Shown: positions 18,755 to 31,013 of the stretch, one piece after another
Layout: each line of letters opens with the position of its first letter
Position numbering within the stretch: position 1 is the stretch's first letter
Source: Schizochytrium sp. TIO01
Lineage: Eukaryota > Sar > Bigyra > Thraustochytrida > Thraustochytriidae
Assembly: GCA_004764695.1 (NCBI GenBank)
Contig: SMSO01000037.1
Location: 2,227,747 to 2,291,746 of the forward strand
Direction: 5' to 3'
Length of the DNA: 64,000 nucleotides
Position numbers and translations under genes: made by a program
The notes under the pieces: model-generated
Database searches by the model: none
Seen by the model: the letters and a program-made list of their open reading frames with translations, nothing else
Told to the model about the DNA's origin: nothing

Positions 18755-19483
18755 ATGGCTCGCCGTGCCCTAGGTGCAGAGCGAGTGAATGAGATCGTTG
18801 CGCTAGCTGGGAACGATGAGTGCGTAGACTGCGGTTCAAAGAACCCACTATGGGCTTCAGTGACCTTTGGATCACTCTTATGCTTGGAATGTGCTGGGAA
18901 GCACAGGGGTCTTGGGGTGAGCTTGTCTTTTGTGAGGTCTTTGGACCTGGACGAGTGGAAGGACTCTGAGGTGGAAAGCATGATGATATCGAGCAATGAA
19001 TTTGTGAATAACTTTTTCGAGACACACGATGGACCTCATGAAGGATCAGAGCGGTACTTACTGCCCGTGGCGGCTAAGCTACGTAAGGTCTTAGAACAAA
19101 GGCGAGCTGGGGACATTACTGCGATGGAGGCTGAAGACCTCACCGAGGACGAGATGGCAATAGTGCTAGAGCATCAGCGTAGCTTTGCATTGCAGCATTT
19201 CGAAAGTAAAGAAAGCAATGGGTCTATGGAGCAGGTTGAGAGGCCCTGGGTCCCAGATGAACTTGCGCCGATCTGCATGATCTGTGGCCGCAAGTTTAAT
19301 GTAATGTTCAGAAAACATCATTGCCGTAAGTGTGGCCGTGTAGTATGCTTGAGCTGCGCGCCAAAGAACAACACAAAGCCCATACCCCAACTAGGTTACA
19401 TGGAACCAGTGCGGCATTGTAGAGCATGTTTTGAAAGTGCAGCTATTGATTGGCCAACTACTGCGCCGGGTCCTCCGGAATAG
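18755..19483 (+). CDS. ArfGAP-FYVE fusion protein
   Basis: 242 aa, ATG start, single exon. The ArfGAP domain (about 6-115) has the zinc finger C23-x2-C26-x16-C43-x2-C46 and the arginine finger R51 in CAGKHRGLG, so it should be a competent activator of GTP hydrolysis by Arf GTPases. After a short charged linker comes a FYVE finger (about 164-230): [25 protein letters not shown] and HCRAC. All eight zinc ligands and the R(K)HHCR core are kept, so PI3P binding on endosomes is likely. Together they would direct Arf inactivation to PI3P membranes. Pairing of these two domains in one small protein is not found in animals or yeast as far as I know; stramenopiles have many FYVE fusions. Confidence 0.9.
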   Translation: MARRALGAERVNEIVALAGNDECVDCGSKNPLWASVTFGSLLCLECAGKHRGLGVSLSFVRSLDLDEWKDSEVESMMISSNEFVNNFFETHDGPHEGSERYLLPVAAKLRKVLEQRRAGDITAMEAEDLTEDEMAIVLEHQRSFALQHFESKESNGSMEQVERPWVPDELAPICMICGRKFNVMFRKHHCRKCGRVVCLSCAPKNNTKPIPQLGYMEPVRHCRACFESAAIDWPTTAPGPPE

Positions 19484-20539
19484 AAATGAAAGGGAACAGT
19501 ACATCGCCATATAAAATTCTCTTTCATCCATGAAGAATGCTCGTTGATGCTTTGTTTAAAGTTGGTCAAAGTGCAAGAAAAAATGTGAAGGGTAGAACTA
19601 GTTTGCCAATCATATTTATTTTGCTTTTGTTTGAAATGACCACTTCTGATGTTTCTTGGCTGTGTAGTAATATAATAGTATTGCATATTTTGTTTAGGCC
19701 ATTCACAACACCGACGGTTATCCTTAATAGATTGAATTTAGAATAGAAAATAAAAAAACAAAAGTATTTTACAAACTTCTATTAAGATTAATTCCTAGTT
19801 TGCAAGTTGACGCAAACTCCTCCAAGGTAGATTTACATTTTGAGGGAACCAAGACAACAGAATCAATTTAATGAATAAAAGACATGGTAATCCAAGCTTA
19901 TTGGTGATCGTGTTTGCAATTCACTTCATTAGACAAGTACTGATTACAAATCAAAGTGGGTTCGAGGTTCATACGCAAGTGATAAAAGTCGAACAGCGAG
20001 AGGGCAAAACGAAAAAAAAAAAAGCAAAAAAAAAAGCAAAATGAAGGTATGGCCTAGTTTACTTGTCATCAAAATGCCAAAGGAAATATAACTGTAGAAT
20101 ACGTGCAGGCCCCACAAACGAGGAAGAAGTACTCACATTTGAATACTGCGTGTGCATGTTTTGTATATATATAAAGAAAGGAGTGGTTGTTTGCAAACGC
20201 AGGCGCAAATGAGAAATAGCTGTGGTGCGCACAGAATACAGTCCTTGGCAGTGTCCGAAGGCTTCGGACAATCAGGGTCATTGTCGATCATTATCATCGT
20301 CATCATTACAGTCTATTTGTGTAAGAGATATTTCTGTAACGGCACGGCAAAGAAGAGGCTAGGATGTGAAGAGGAAAACAATAACTCAAAATCGGAAGTG
20401 AGCGAAAAACTCCTTCGCATCAGGTAGAAACAATCCATGAAGACGAACGCGCATGTATCAAGAGACTGTTGCTACACGCTTTCAACACCTATAAAACAAC
20501 AAAAAAGTCCCAAGAACTTTCATCGTGTTACTTTCGACT
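19484..20539. other. Intergenic region between convergent genes
   Basis: Contains the 3' flanks of ArfGAP-FYVE (+) and the RING-Tubby gene (-). AT-rich, with an AATAAA near 19748 that could be a poly(A) signal and two A-runs near 20009-20040. No gene recognised. Confidence 0.5.
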
Positions 20540-22354
20540 TCAAATCGAAGAACAGAGGAGCTTGCGGTCACAGGCAGAGAGTGCGACACCAAAGGCTTGG
20601 AGCGGGGAAAGAGGCCAGGACACATCGAGCGTGAAGAGCTCCGCGTTCGCATTCTCAGCCACCTTTCCAAATTGCAGGGCAACGTTGGGGTTACCATTAA
20701 TCATAAGTTGAAAGTTCTTGTTTGAAGGGAGAGTCACCCGGCCGCAGAAATCCAAAGAAAAGGCGCTAATTGTGGGCAGCCAGTATGGAGTCTTGTTAGC
20801 ACCGAAGATAAATTGCTGCTGCTGTTGCTGAGCGTGGCGAGTCTCTGACTGCTCAGAGGATGTGAAGTTAGAGTTGCAAGCCCGTGATGCAGGCTGTGCC
20901 GAGGAGATAGTAGATGAGGATGAAGAGGAGAACATGGAATCCTGAGTCGCTGCGCGACGCAGAGAACTTCCGAGGCGCTCCTGGTCATTGATAGGAAGAT
21001 GGCTTCGGGTATTCCAATCTGCTTGATCTCCCGAGGTCAAGTCGATCTCCTCTTCGTCTTCGTCTTCGCCATCGTCCTCTTCGTTGTTGTTGTTGTTGTT
21101 GTTGCTGCTGCTTGCGTCGACCTCGTTTTCGAAGTTGGAGTCCAAAGAGTGGTTGTTGTAGTTGGTGCGCAGAGCACTGTTTTGATCTTCTACGCGTGAG
21201 TCACTACGCCATGCAGACTTGCGCGCACGGCGAGAGTCCAACTTGGACTCTGGGTTCTCCAAAGCGTGTTCGGGGTCAGGAACAATGGCATCGAGCTTGT
21301 CATCGTTGTGAGCATACCGAGAGCGTGCAGCGCCGATCTTTTGGCGTGGCGTGCGCTCGAGGCTCGGGAAGCAAACATGGATGCGGCGAGGTCCAACAGC
21401 GGGCCCGACTCTGTTTTGCGTGTACCGCACAGCTCCGATTTCCACAACGCCATCGGCACCATAAATAGTGTGTTCGAGGCCTCTGAAAGAGCTGGCGACG
21501 TGCCCAAGGTAATGGGCCGAACCCCTGTTGATGCTTCCTCCTGGAGGCGTTTTATCATCCATTGAGATATCGAGCTGCGCTGAAAGGCCGTAAACCGTAT
21601 CAGGATCGAAGAGAGACTCGGACTCTGGGCGTTTATGCGAAATAGCGAGAAGTTGATCACCGTACTTTGGGGTCTCTAGGGAGGGAAGCGGGCCGAGCGG
21701 GTAGCGCAGGGTGGTGGGTGCCTGGAGGAAGAGCTCGTAACGCACAGCGACACCTTGGTCGCAAATGGCACGAACGTAGCACCGCACGACACCTGCATGT
21801 TGAGGCACAGGCGAGGTAATAAAGTCTTTGCGTGCAAAAAAGTTGTCACGGAATCTATGTGAGCCAATCTTATCACGTGGAACGTAAGCAATTTCCCCAA
21901 GTGCGCCTCTGCAAAGCGGGCAAGATGACTGGTTTCTACCGGACTTGCACTCGCGCCATTCGTAAATGCATTTGGCATGAACAGGATGCTGGTTGCATTT
22001 GTTAGCACAGGGGATGGGCATGCGTGGTCTCCTTGAGGAGAACCCGTTCATGCAAATGAAGCAGTACTCGTCGGCATCGGACGCCACGGATGCTGCACTG
22101 CTACCCGCCGAGGATGCAGCGTCTGCTGAGGAGGAGCTGCCGAGCTGAGATGCATCCATCGCTGCAGTGGTACAAGTTGCATGCTCAGCGGCAGAGGTGC
22201 CAGTAGTGTCATCGTCCTCGAAATCCACGCGCTTGACTCGCTTGGTCAGACCCGACCTCTGTTGTTGCTGTTGCTGCTGCCTTGATTTCACGTTGTCTTT
22301 GAACGGCCTCACGTCCACGCCCGGGACACGCGATCGTTTCCTTGCATGCTCCAT
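20540..22354 (-). CDS. RING-variant/Tubby fusion protein, copy 1
   Basis: 604 aa, ATG start, single exon. Residues 1-92 are disordered, with a poly-Gln run (26-32) and Ser/Ala stretches. A zinc finger follows with the spacing C98-x2-C101-x14-C116-x3-C120-x5-H126-x2-C129-x15-C145-x2-C148, a C4HC3 order like RING-variant (RINGv/MARCH-type) E3 ligases; VHAKCIYEW and SCPLCR are typical. The rest (about 185-604) is a Tubby domain: HYLGHVASSFRGLEHTIYG, VEIGAVRYTQNRVG, VGPRRIHV, then an acidic/Asn-rich insertion (about 340-500), then KTPYWL, SLDFCGRVTLPSNKNFQL, LQFGK and WPLSPLQAFGVALS at the C-terminus. Tubby domains bind PI(4,5)P2 at the plasma membrane. A membrane-targeted ubiquitin ligase is the natural reading. 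Its paralogue is at 56095-58218. Confidence 0.88.
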   Translation of the reverse strand: MEHARKRSRVPGVDVRPFKDNVKSRQQQQQQQRSGLTKRVKRVDFEDDDTTGTSAAEHATCTTAAMDASQLGSSSSADAASSAGSSAASVASDADEYCFICMNGFSSRRPRMPIPCANKCNQHPVHAKCIYEWRECKSGRNQSSCPLCRGALGEIAYVPRDKIGSHRFRDNFFARKDFITSPVPQHAGVVRCYVRAICDQGVAVRYELFLQAPTTLRYPLGPLPSLETPKYGDQLLAISHKRPESESLFDPDTVYGLSAQLDISMDDKTPPGGSINRGSAHYLGHVASSFRGLEHTIYGADGVVEIGAVRYTQNRVGPAVGPRRIHVCFPSLERTPRQKIGAARSRYAHNDDKLDAIVPDPEHALENPESKLDSRRARKSAWRSDSRVEDQNSALRTNYNNHSLDSNFENEVDASSSNNNNNNNEEDDGEDEDEEEIDLTSGDQADWNTRSHLPINDQERLGSSLRRAATQDSMFSSSSSSTISSAQPASRACNSNFTSSEQSETRHAQQQQQQFIFGANKTPYWLPTISAFSLDFCGRVTLPSNKNFQLMINGNPNVALQFGKVAENANAELFTLDVSWPLSPLQAFGVALSACDRKLLCSSI

Positions 22355-22708
22355 CTTGTCGCGCCAAAGCGGTTCTGCAGGAATGAAATTAAGAGATCTC
22401 GACTAAAGTCTAAGAGTAATAGTAATAATAAATCAATAGCAGCTAGCGAGCGAGCGAGCGCCCAAAGTTTATCCCTTCTGAGCCGCTGCGCTGCTACTGC
22501 CTCGTTGCGACGTTCAACTGATGCTGGTTTGCTGTCCTGCTCTCGCACCTGTGTTTCCTGTCGCTGTCGCTGCGGCTAGCTATAGGTTATTGCTGTTGCT
22601 GTTTTGCTGTTGTCTTCTTCTTGCTCGCACGCGCCCACTAGGACGGGACCTGAGCACGAGTCCTAGGGAGGGTCCCTTGACGATCACCGGGGCGGCTGGC
22701 TGAGCCTG

Positions 22709-22800
22709 TCTGGTCGCTGCTGCTGCTGCTGCTGCTGCCGCTGCTGCCTGCTACCGCCGCTGCTGCCTGCTACCGCCGCTGCCGCTGCGTGGCTGACCGT
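22709..22800. repeat. GCTGCC/GCT-rich imperfect repeat
   Basis: A run of CTG/GCTGCC triplets with two near-identical GCTGCCTGCTACCGCC units in tandem, about 360 bp upstream of the RING-Tubby start codon. Confidence 0.8.
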
Positions 22801-23380
22801 CAGATGTCTGTCTGGATGCCGCTGCCGTCGAGCGCCGACGATTGATCGGGGTTGAGGGAATGATGAGGGCAAAGACACGGCTGTTGAGGCGATGCGGGAT
22901 GAGGAAGAAACTTTAGTCACTTTGTTTAATTAGTTTTCATTTTATTAATTTTCATTTTTTTAAATCAATTTCATTTATTTATTTAAAATTAAAAATAATA
23001 AAAAAATAACATAAAAGCCAAACAATTTAGTTGAAGAGTCTCTTTTCGATATAATATATGTACACATCGCCAAATAACTCTTCTGAAAAGGGAACACTTG
23101 CATTCTCTAGTTGCTACTCGTTGATTGCTCCAATTTTCAGGACGAAGCCACAGCACATGATGGTGTTTAAAAACAAACAACAAACACTTTTCCTTCGAAA
23201 CGAAACCTGCAGAAAAGAAAGAACACCTACAGCGCAATAGCGGAAACAGCCACGCGACCCCTGTTCTATTTCTCCATCTCTCAGCTTTCCATACGTACCC
23301 AATACTAACAAGTGCTTCTTTCCTCCTTCCTTCCTTCCTTCCTCCCCCTCCTTCCTTATTTAGCCTGTAAGTAAACAAGC

Positions 23381-23463
23381 AAAACAAACAAACAAACAAA
23401 CAAACAAACAAACAAACAAACAAACAAACAAACAAACAAAGCGAAGTAAAGTAAAGTAAAGTA
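23381..23463. repeat. (AAAC)n followed by (GTAAA)n
   Basis: About 15 units of AAAC to 23440, then GCGAA and four units of GTAAA. Confidence 0.95.
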
Positions 23464-23631
23464 TAAAACAATCCAAATTAACTTCAATTTGAACAGCCGC
23501 CTTAGAAGGGGAGCGGGTTCCCTCGGACCTCGTTCCCCTCCTTGTTCTCCAGAGAGCGAAAAACTAAGTTGCCAAAAGAACATTTTACATTGCAGAAGAA
23601 CTTAGTGTTTTTATTTATTTTTTATTTCCAT

Positions 23632-23733
23632 GCAAACAAACAAACAAACAAACAAACAAACAAACAAACAAACAAACAAACAAACAAACAAACAAACAAA
23701 CAAACAAACAAACAAACAAACAAACAAACAAAC
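23632..23733. repeat. (AAAC)n microsatellite, about 102 bp
   Basis: Some 25 perfect units of the tetranucleotide. The reverse strand gives a spurious Phe-Val-Cys-Leu repeat ORF. Confidence 0.97.
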
Positions 23734-24070
23734 ATTCACTGAGTAAATAAGTACTTGTCTCGGCCGCCGACGGAGCTGGCTGGCGGAGTGCGCCAAGGCT
23801 CTCGAGTTCGGGAGCTTTGCTCGCGCCTCTCCCTCCTCCCACCCGGTTCTTCCGGCTGCCTGTCTGTCTGTCTGTCTGGGAGCAAACACGCGAAGGGCCT
23901 CTGCAGCCGGTCTCCTCTTTCTCTGCGTCTGTCTTTTGTCCACTCGGCGTGCGTAGCATTATTTCTTTTCTTTCTTTTCTTTTCTTTTCCTTTTACTTGG
24001 AGAACTAACTTCGACTATGGAATCAACAAATCAGAGTTAATCAATAAAAACTACACTACGCTAAACTAGA

Positions 24071-24150
24071 GCAAAGCAAAGCAAAGCAAAGCAAAGCAAA
24101 GCAAAGCAAAGCAAAGCAAAGCAAAGCAAAGCAAAGCAAAGCAAAGCAAA
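24071..24150. repeat. (GCAAA)16 microsatellite
   Basis: Sixteen perfect pentanucleotide units. The same unit occurs at 5723-5760 in the virus-like block. Confidence 0.97.
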
Positions 24151-24534
24151 GACAGAGCATGACGACTTCGATTTGGAGTTGGAGTTTCCAAGTGACTGGA
24201 AACTGGAACACTCACTGTTCCACGATTCACTTTCTTTCAGGCGACGAGCGTCTTCTTCAGTTTGGTCGAGGAATGGATGATCTTTGCTTTTCCCTTTATT
24301 AATTGCCAGTACATTTAACATTCAACATTCCACAACAACAATAAAAGGGGTCTTATGGAGAAGTAAGTTACTTAGACAGGTCGATCGATTGATGTGTCAA
24401 CTCGAATAAAGCGAAAGTGCCAAAGCAGGTAAAAGCAGAGGACAACTGACTGAAGTGAGAGGAATCCAGAGGCAAAGAGACTCGGAGAGGGGGCTTTACT
24501 GACTCACTCCTCACTCCTCACTCCCTGATTCACT

Positions 24535-24549
24535 GATTAATTGATTGAT

Positions 24550-24606
<57 letters not shown>
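24535..24606. repeat. (ATTG)n microsatellite
   Basis: About 18 units of ATTG with one C substitution near 24550. Confidence 0.95.
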
Positions 24607-26089
24607 AATAGCTGATCGAGGTGCATTGGCCTTGTTTTCCGCGGTTATACTTTCTTTCATTAATTCGCATCGATCACTACTACTTCTTACCCACTTCTTC
24701 TCGCGCACTTATCATCTATCTCCTTTCATTACATCACAAAAGCAATTGAAAAGTATTTTGAAAAACCCACTTACTCGCGCCACTCGCGGTGTTCTTTCTT
24801 TCACTATTCTTATTGTAGCAGCCTTCTTCTGTTCCTTTCAAGGTAAAAGAGGAGTGAGTACAAGTACTTTTCTTTTCATTCTTCTTTTCATTCTTCTTTC
24901 TCTTTTGAAAATGAAAACTTTCTTTCTTTCTTCCGTTCTGTTCTACTTCCTCTGTTCTGTTCACTGCGTCGGCAGGTATCTTCTGGCATTCTTCTAGTAC
25001 CTACCTAGCTGCAGCTACCATGAGGCATAACAGAAAGGAATAACAAGGATCATCGACAAAGAAACTCCTTCCGAGCCTTTTTAACCTTCTCGTGTCCTTT
25101 GCCTCCCGAAATCCGATCCCCTGCTGCTCTTATGGCCTGCCTCTTTCCAGCTGTGCTGCTTAATTTAATACACATGAGCTCTTTCGCTTTGGCTTTCGCT
25201 TTCCTCCTTGATTGACTTACTTATCCACGACTGAACCGCCCATTGGTCGATGAGATGAGATCACCATTCATACATTCATGCATTGGCCATATAGATAGAT
25301 ACACAAATACATTCATGCATTCACCATGCATACGTACAATGCATAGAAGCATGCAATCGATCATTGAACAGGCATTCGTATGTGTAGATTTATCTGCTCA
25401 TGGCTTCGATGCCATGGACTGAGTCATCGATCAATGCGTAATCGTGGACGATTGATTTGATCTCAGAAGAAACAAAGAGAGCGAAAAAGAAAGAAAGGAT
25501 GAATGAATGAATGAAAGAATGAATGAATGAATTAAATGAGACAGTTGATCATGAATCCACGCATCAATCAATGAATTAATGAATCAATGAATCAATCATC
25601 CATCCATCATCAATGAATCCAAATACGACTCTTCCGATTCTAAGTCCATCGGGTCACGTTCCAATTCCATTTGCCAAAGACATAACACCACGTGAGTCAA
25701 TGAATCAATTACCTTCGCTCGCTATGAAACAAAAAAGTCAATTTTTCTGCTCCGTCCAACATCACAGAAAGTAATCGATTCATTGATTGATTGATTTATT
25801 GACCTCTTTGTTTTTATCATCGTAAAAGCTTTCATGTTAAGCAGTCAAGAATCGCAACACCGCCGCAAAGAAGAATATTCGGGAGAATACAGGAAGGCCC
25901 AAGCTGGTCCCGCACGCTCGCTCGCTCCAGTACGGGGCGCTGTCCTGTCTACCTTCTGCTCCGCTGCCTCGGGCCCTGCCTCTCCGCCGCTCTGTCGTCT
26001 CCTGCGCTGCGCAGCTCTCTCTCTCTGCTTCGATGCCTTCATTCTCTTCTTTCCTAAGAATACTTTTGTGAACTAACTTGAAGAACTAA

Positions 26090-26160
26090 ACAAACAAACA
26101 AACAAACAAACAAACGATCGATCGATCGAACGAACAACTAACTAACTAACTAACTAACTA
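26090..26160. repeat. Adjoining AAAC, ATCG and AACT tetranucleotide runs
   Basis: Three different tetranucleotide repeats follow one another directly: AAAC, then CGAT/CGAA, then AACT. The order suggests one run mutating into the next. Confidence 0.9.
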
Positions 26161-26839
26161 ATTAGTTATGCGGTGGGTAGTAGGTCTTACTGGACAGGCA
26201 CTGGAATAAGGAGAAAGAAAGAAAGAAAGAAAGAAAAAGAGACTCCGTCTATCCAACACATCGGAAGAGGTGGACGAGGACAACCATAACGACAGCTTTA
26301 GCGACCACAACAGCGGCCTCAACGACTTAATCGGAGGTAAGAAATGTATATCTGCATATCTACCTACCTATGCTCTTAGCGTTGAGGTCGAGACTTCCCA
26401 CGAGAGCACGGAACTAATTATTAATTAATTTATTCATTCATTTATCTATTCATGTATTTCGTTTATTGACTGATTGATTAATTGATTGATTGTGTTATTA
26501 TGTCCACACAAGCTTCGAAGAAGCAGAAGACTTGTTGTGTGCATCTTGAAATGAACGCCAAGACCGAGCTCGCGAACTCGAATTCCATGGGCCCCGAAAC
26601 CTGCGAGGCTCCGAGATTGCTTTTGTATTTGTAATTCTCTCGATCGATCTTTGAAGGCACAGAGGAATCCGAGGTTGCTTCTCCGAAGGGTCCTTTCTGC
26701 AGACAATCGGAGGACAATGAGCTAACTCATCGAATCGGCTGTGCACATGTGGTTTTCATTCCCGCATTCTTCAATTGGTCCATTCATCGATCCATCCTCC
26801 TTTGTCCAAAAGGAAGAACTCGCCTCATTCGATGATTTA

Positions 26840-26866
26840 CATATATATATATATATATATATATAT
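26840..26866. repeat. (AT)n dinucleotide repeat
   Basis: A perfect alternating AT run of about 27 bp. Confidence 0.95.
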
Positions 26867-29800
26867 GTAGATAACGGTGAACGATCCGAAGGCTTCGTTT
26901 AGTTTACAGGTCCAAGGAGGAAGGAAGCAAATAGTTTTGACTAAATCGCGACTCTCAGAACGTCTGCGAAACCCCAAAAGGCGGCTCTTCGCGCGAAAGG
27001 AACCCCCTTTTGAGCGAACCTCGGAATTCATGGACAGGATTCTGCATTCATCCCCTATAAAATTAGTAATAGGCCCACAGAAAACTGCACTCAATTCTTG
27101 CAACAAATCCATCGCCGGAAGTTGCTTCTTCGACAGGACAGCTTCGATTCGAGGTATCGGGCCGTGATCATGCTTTCTTCGCACGCTCATCTCCGCCCCT
27201 CCGATGTCTACACTCCGAGTCCGAGTCTGGCATTGGGTTGGAGCAGAATTGAGATGGCATGGAGCGAAGAAGAACTTTGGTCAAGATGAAGATGAGGTCA
27301 GACAGATTGTGTTTGTCCCTGATCACGAAGATTGATCGATTTTGCTTTGCTCTTCCCAATTCTCGCATTCTTTGCTTCTTTTTTTAAAATGAATATAAGG
27401 TTTTTCACTTTTTTCAATCGACCAAGAGAGCTGAAGATGTTAGTTTTTAAGCATTTTGAAGATCTCACGGTTTGTGCGAAATAGCCCTTTCTCATCTTAC
27501 TTTTCATTTAACTTCTATTTGCTTGAGAAAATAGAATTTTTATTTCAAAAGAGAACAAACACTACATAACTATAAACAGGAGTCAATCACGAGACGATCT
27601 ATCTCAACGGAGAAAGACGGGACACCCAGATTAAGCGCCACTCCCACTCCCTAGGAGGTGTTATCCGCACTTACCCATAAAAGGACGAGCGAACGGGTAG
27701 TAGTAGCATAAGCGGTAGTTAGCTTGGTAGGTGTGTATGAGTGTTATTAAATATAGATGAGATCACCATAAAAGTTCGAGTTAGTTTTTAAAATTGTATA
27801 TTAAAAATTAAATTAATAATATAATAATAAAACATCTAAAAAGCAAACAGAAGGAAGATAGATGAGGAAGAAGCGAGGAGAAGGAAGAAGATGATGAGGG
27901 ATAGAGAGATATGGAGGGAGGAGAAGGAGGAGGAGAGGATTTTAGAGGTCACCTCTTCCGATCGGTAGGAGCTACCAACCAGTTGCTAGGGGAGCCTGGG
28001 AAAGAGAAACTCCAAACGAAGGAACGGAGGAAGCTCTCAAAGAGAGAACAGAACGCGAAGGGGAAAGGGTTGTTTAGCGCAACCCATGAATCATTTTTTT
28101 ACTTTCTTACTTTCTTTAGCGCTTAAGTTGTTTGGTTCATGATTGGGACTATGCAGATGCAAGGAAACTGCTGCAAACTGTGGAGTTTTAGCGAGGAGGC
28201 GGATTGGGCAGGCGGTATTAGTTTAATTTATTTGTCGAGTTATATATTTGTTTGTTTTTGAGGCATCACACGCCGCACGCACTCGTTCACTCGCTCATTC
28301 ACTCATTCGATTTGAGCGCTCACCTCTCTTGTTTCTTTACTTACTTACTTTCTTTCTTTCTTTCCTTCCTTCTTTTTTGTTTTTTGTTTTGTTTCTTTGA
28401 CCTCAAGATTTGGTGTTCTTCTTCTGCCTCATGTTGTTGGTATTTGTGATTGTTTACAATTAGTATGTTGATAGTTTTTATTTGTAGAAGAAACAAATAA
28501 GGAAAGAAGGAAACACAAAGGAAAGGAAAGGAAGGAAGGAAGGAAGGAATGACTGTTCTTATCGTTCTGCTACTTTCATCGCTGATCATGCGCTGCGATG
28601 TTTCTATTTCTCCGCGTTGTCCCCAATTGGTGTGATCGTTAGCTTTGCTCCGCTTCGCTTTGCATGGTACGTAATGAGCGATGGTGATGGTGGCTCAAGC
28701 TTTCATATAAGCTTAAAAAGAACACTTTAACTTGTCGCCTCAAACTCGTGAGTGAGAGTGTTTCCTTTAGCATGCATGCATGCATGAGAGGTGAAAAATA
28801 GGCAGTTCAGTAAGGTACGTACCCCTAGTACCTCTAATCCTTCAATTAATCAGTCAGTCAGTCAGTCAGTCAGTCAGTCAGTCAGTCACGGCCTGAATAG
28901 ATAGAGACTGTTCTTTTCAAGGTCTCTGCTGCTTCGATTCCTCATTTGTGCCTGTTCCTTCTTCCTCAGCTTTTCTCATTAAACCAAAAGATGTTTATTT
29001 CCAAAAATAAAATTATGCATACAAAGAAAGAAAGAAGAAAAGAAAGAAAGAAAGAAAGAAAGAAGGGGAAAAAGGAAGGAAAAAAAGTCATCGATGAACT
29101 CAATGGATGATCATCCTCCATTTCCTCTTCTTCTTCTTCTTCTTCTTCTTCGCCCCATCAATCTCCCTTTCAATCGATCTCGCGCTCATGCTTCGAGCTT
29201 CGACTATCCACGCCACTCCTCACAGAGGCCTCTGCGTTATCATCACGCCCAGCGACCCAACTGACCTCCACTTTACCAAGAATATCTCCCAACTTCTTCG
29301 TGTCAATCAATATCAAGCTTTGAATAAACGAATGAATGAACGAATGAATGAATGAAAGAACGAATCATAAAGTAGACTAAATCAGCCTTTCCATTCCATA
29401 AAATGCAAAGAAAGAAGCAAAGCCAACGAAAGAATGAAGGAATCAAGAACGGCAAAGGAGGCGAATGAAAGCGCGCTCTCCAAAGCACGCGCAGTGAATC
29501 ATCGCCGTCCTCTTCGAGTGCGAGAGTGAGTGAGTGAGCGAGTGAGTGAGTGAGCGAGTGAGCGAAAAGGGGCCTGCGCTCCTCAGTCTGCTCTGCGCGA
29601 TGTCAGGCCGTGACCGTGCCTCCCTCCGCGTCTTGGAGCCCGTGGCGTCGGCGTGTGTGCGTATCACGGGCGGATCTATCGCTCTCTCTCATCCCAGACT
29701 GAGTTATACCAATTTCATCGTCGATTATCTATTCATTCACTCACTCGCTCATTCAATCAATCGATCAATCAAACGATCAACCAATCGATCAATCAATCGA

Positions 29801-29876
29801 TCAATCGATCCCAATTATCGTAAGATCATCGCGAAGTTGAAAATGCCTTAGTTTCGAACTGGGATTCGAAGAGCGC

Positions 29877-29912
<36 letters not shown>

Positions 29913-30455
29913 TTCTTTCTGCAGGTTTCTTGAGAGAGAATACTTTTACTTAGACTTACTTATTATCGGCGTCTGGCCAGGAGAAAGAAAAGAAAGAAAA
30001 AAAGAAAGAAGTTTGGTGACTTCTTTCGATTGAGGGCACGCGAGCCCAGTGTCCACGACGCGGTAGAAGTGCCTACTCAGAAGTAAGTAAGTAAGTAAGT
30101 GAGTGAGTAAGTAAGTAAGTGAGTAAGTACGTACCTGTCTGCAAAGTCTTTAGGACCTACGGAACTGCGCTCTCTCCCTTCATTTGAATTGAATTTCAAC
30201 TATCCTCGTGTTATTTATTACAGTGCCATCACTTCCTACTGCAAGTTCTAGTTGAGGTATCTATCTATCTGCTGACTGACTGATGTGGTGAATGAATGCT
30301 GATTTCAAACAAGAGCTTTCTTTCCTTCATTCCTTCTTCTCAGATTCACAACATAATTCACTTCCTATCTTATTTCCTTCTACAGATCAGACAGATCATA
30401 GACCTACAGGCGAGTAGCTAGCTAGTGCGACGAAGTCTCGATCCTTCTTCTCTCT

Positions 30456-30457
30456 GG

Positions 30458-30489
<32 letters not shown>

Positions 30490-30514
30490 CATCGAAGTAC
30501 GTACGTACCTCCTC

Positions 30515-30586
<72 letters not shown>
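30456..30586. repeat. (CAGG)n and (TTGC)n pair
   Basis: Nine units of CAGG, an intervening GTACGTACGTAC palindromic stretch, then about 17 units of TTGC (30516-30585). Confidence 0.95.
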
Positions 30587-30973
30587 TCTTGCCCTCGTAG
30601 CTTCAAGATATGTTCGAAGCTCTTCAGTTCGAGGACCCTTGGGGATCCCCGTCTTTGGCCTTAGGGCTTTAGCGCTTAGGGTACCTTCCTTCCTTCCTCC
30701 CTTCCTTCCTTACTTACTTCCTGCATGCATAAGTTTTTTCTTCTTCTCTCTGCTTCTCAGCACTTTCTGATGCCTTCTGACTGACTGACTGACTGACTGA
30801 TCTCTCTCCCTCTCCCTCTCTCTCTGTCGAACGCGTTCTTCGCCTTCTGGCTCGGGCAGCTCCAGGAACGGGAACGGGAACGGGAACAGAACAAACAAAA
30901 GCTGAGAGCACGCACGTCCTCTCACTAATTGCTAAAACCAGGGATCAAAGCTTCTGCCATTACTAACGCGGGA

Positions 30974-31013
30974 AAAGCCAAGCCTCGCGATCTAAAGCCA
31001 AGCCTCGCGATCT
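30974..31013. repeat. Exact 20-bp tandem duplication
   Basis: A 20-bp unit beginning AAAGCCAAGCC and ending CGCGATCT occurs twice, head to tail, without mismatch. Confidence 0.9.

Larger units (their letters stand above)
22355..24060. other. 5' flank of RING-Tubby copy 1 and start of the microsatellite desert
   Basis: The upstream region holds GCTGCT/GCTGCC-rich repeats (about 22709-22800), an AT-rich stretch (22920-23010) and two AAAC tracts. No gene supported; ORFs here reflect the repeats. Confidence 0.5.

Noticed and set aside
23611-23959. ORFs with repeated Leu-Phe-Val-Cys
   Set aside because: Translation of the AAAC tract on the reverse strand; no coding flanks.
23381-24606. Regular repeats considered as a CRISPR-like array
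   Set aside because: They are contiguous simple repeats without unique spacers, in eukaryotic DNA.
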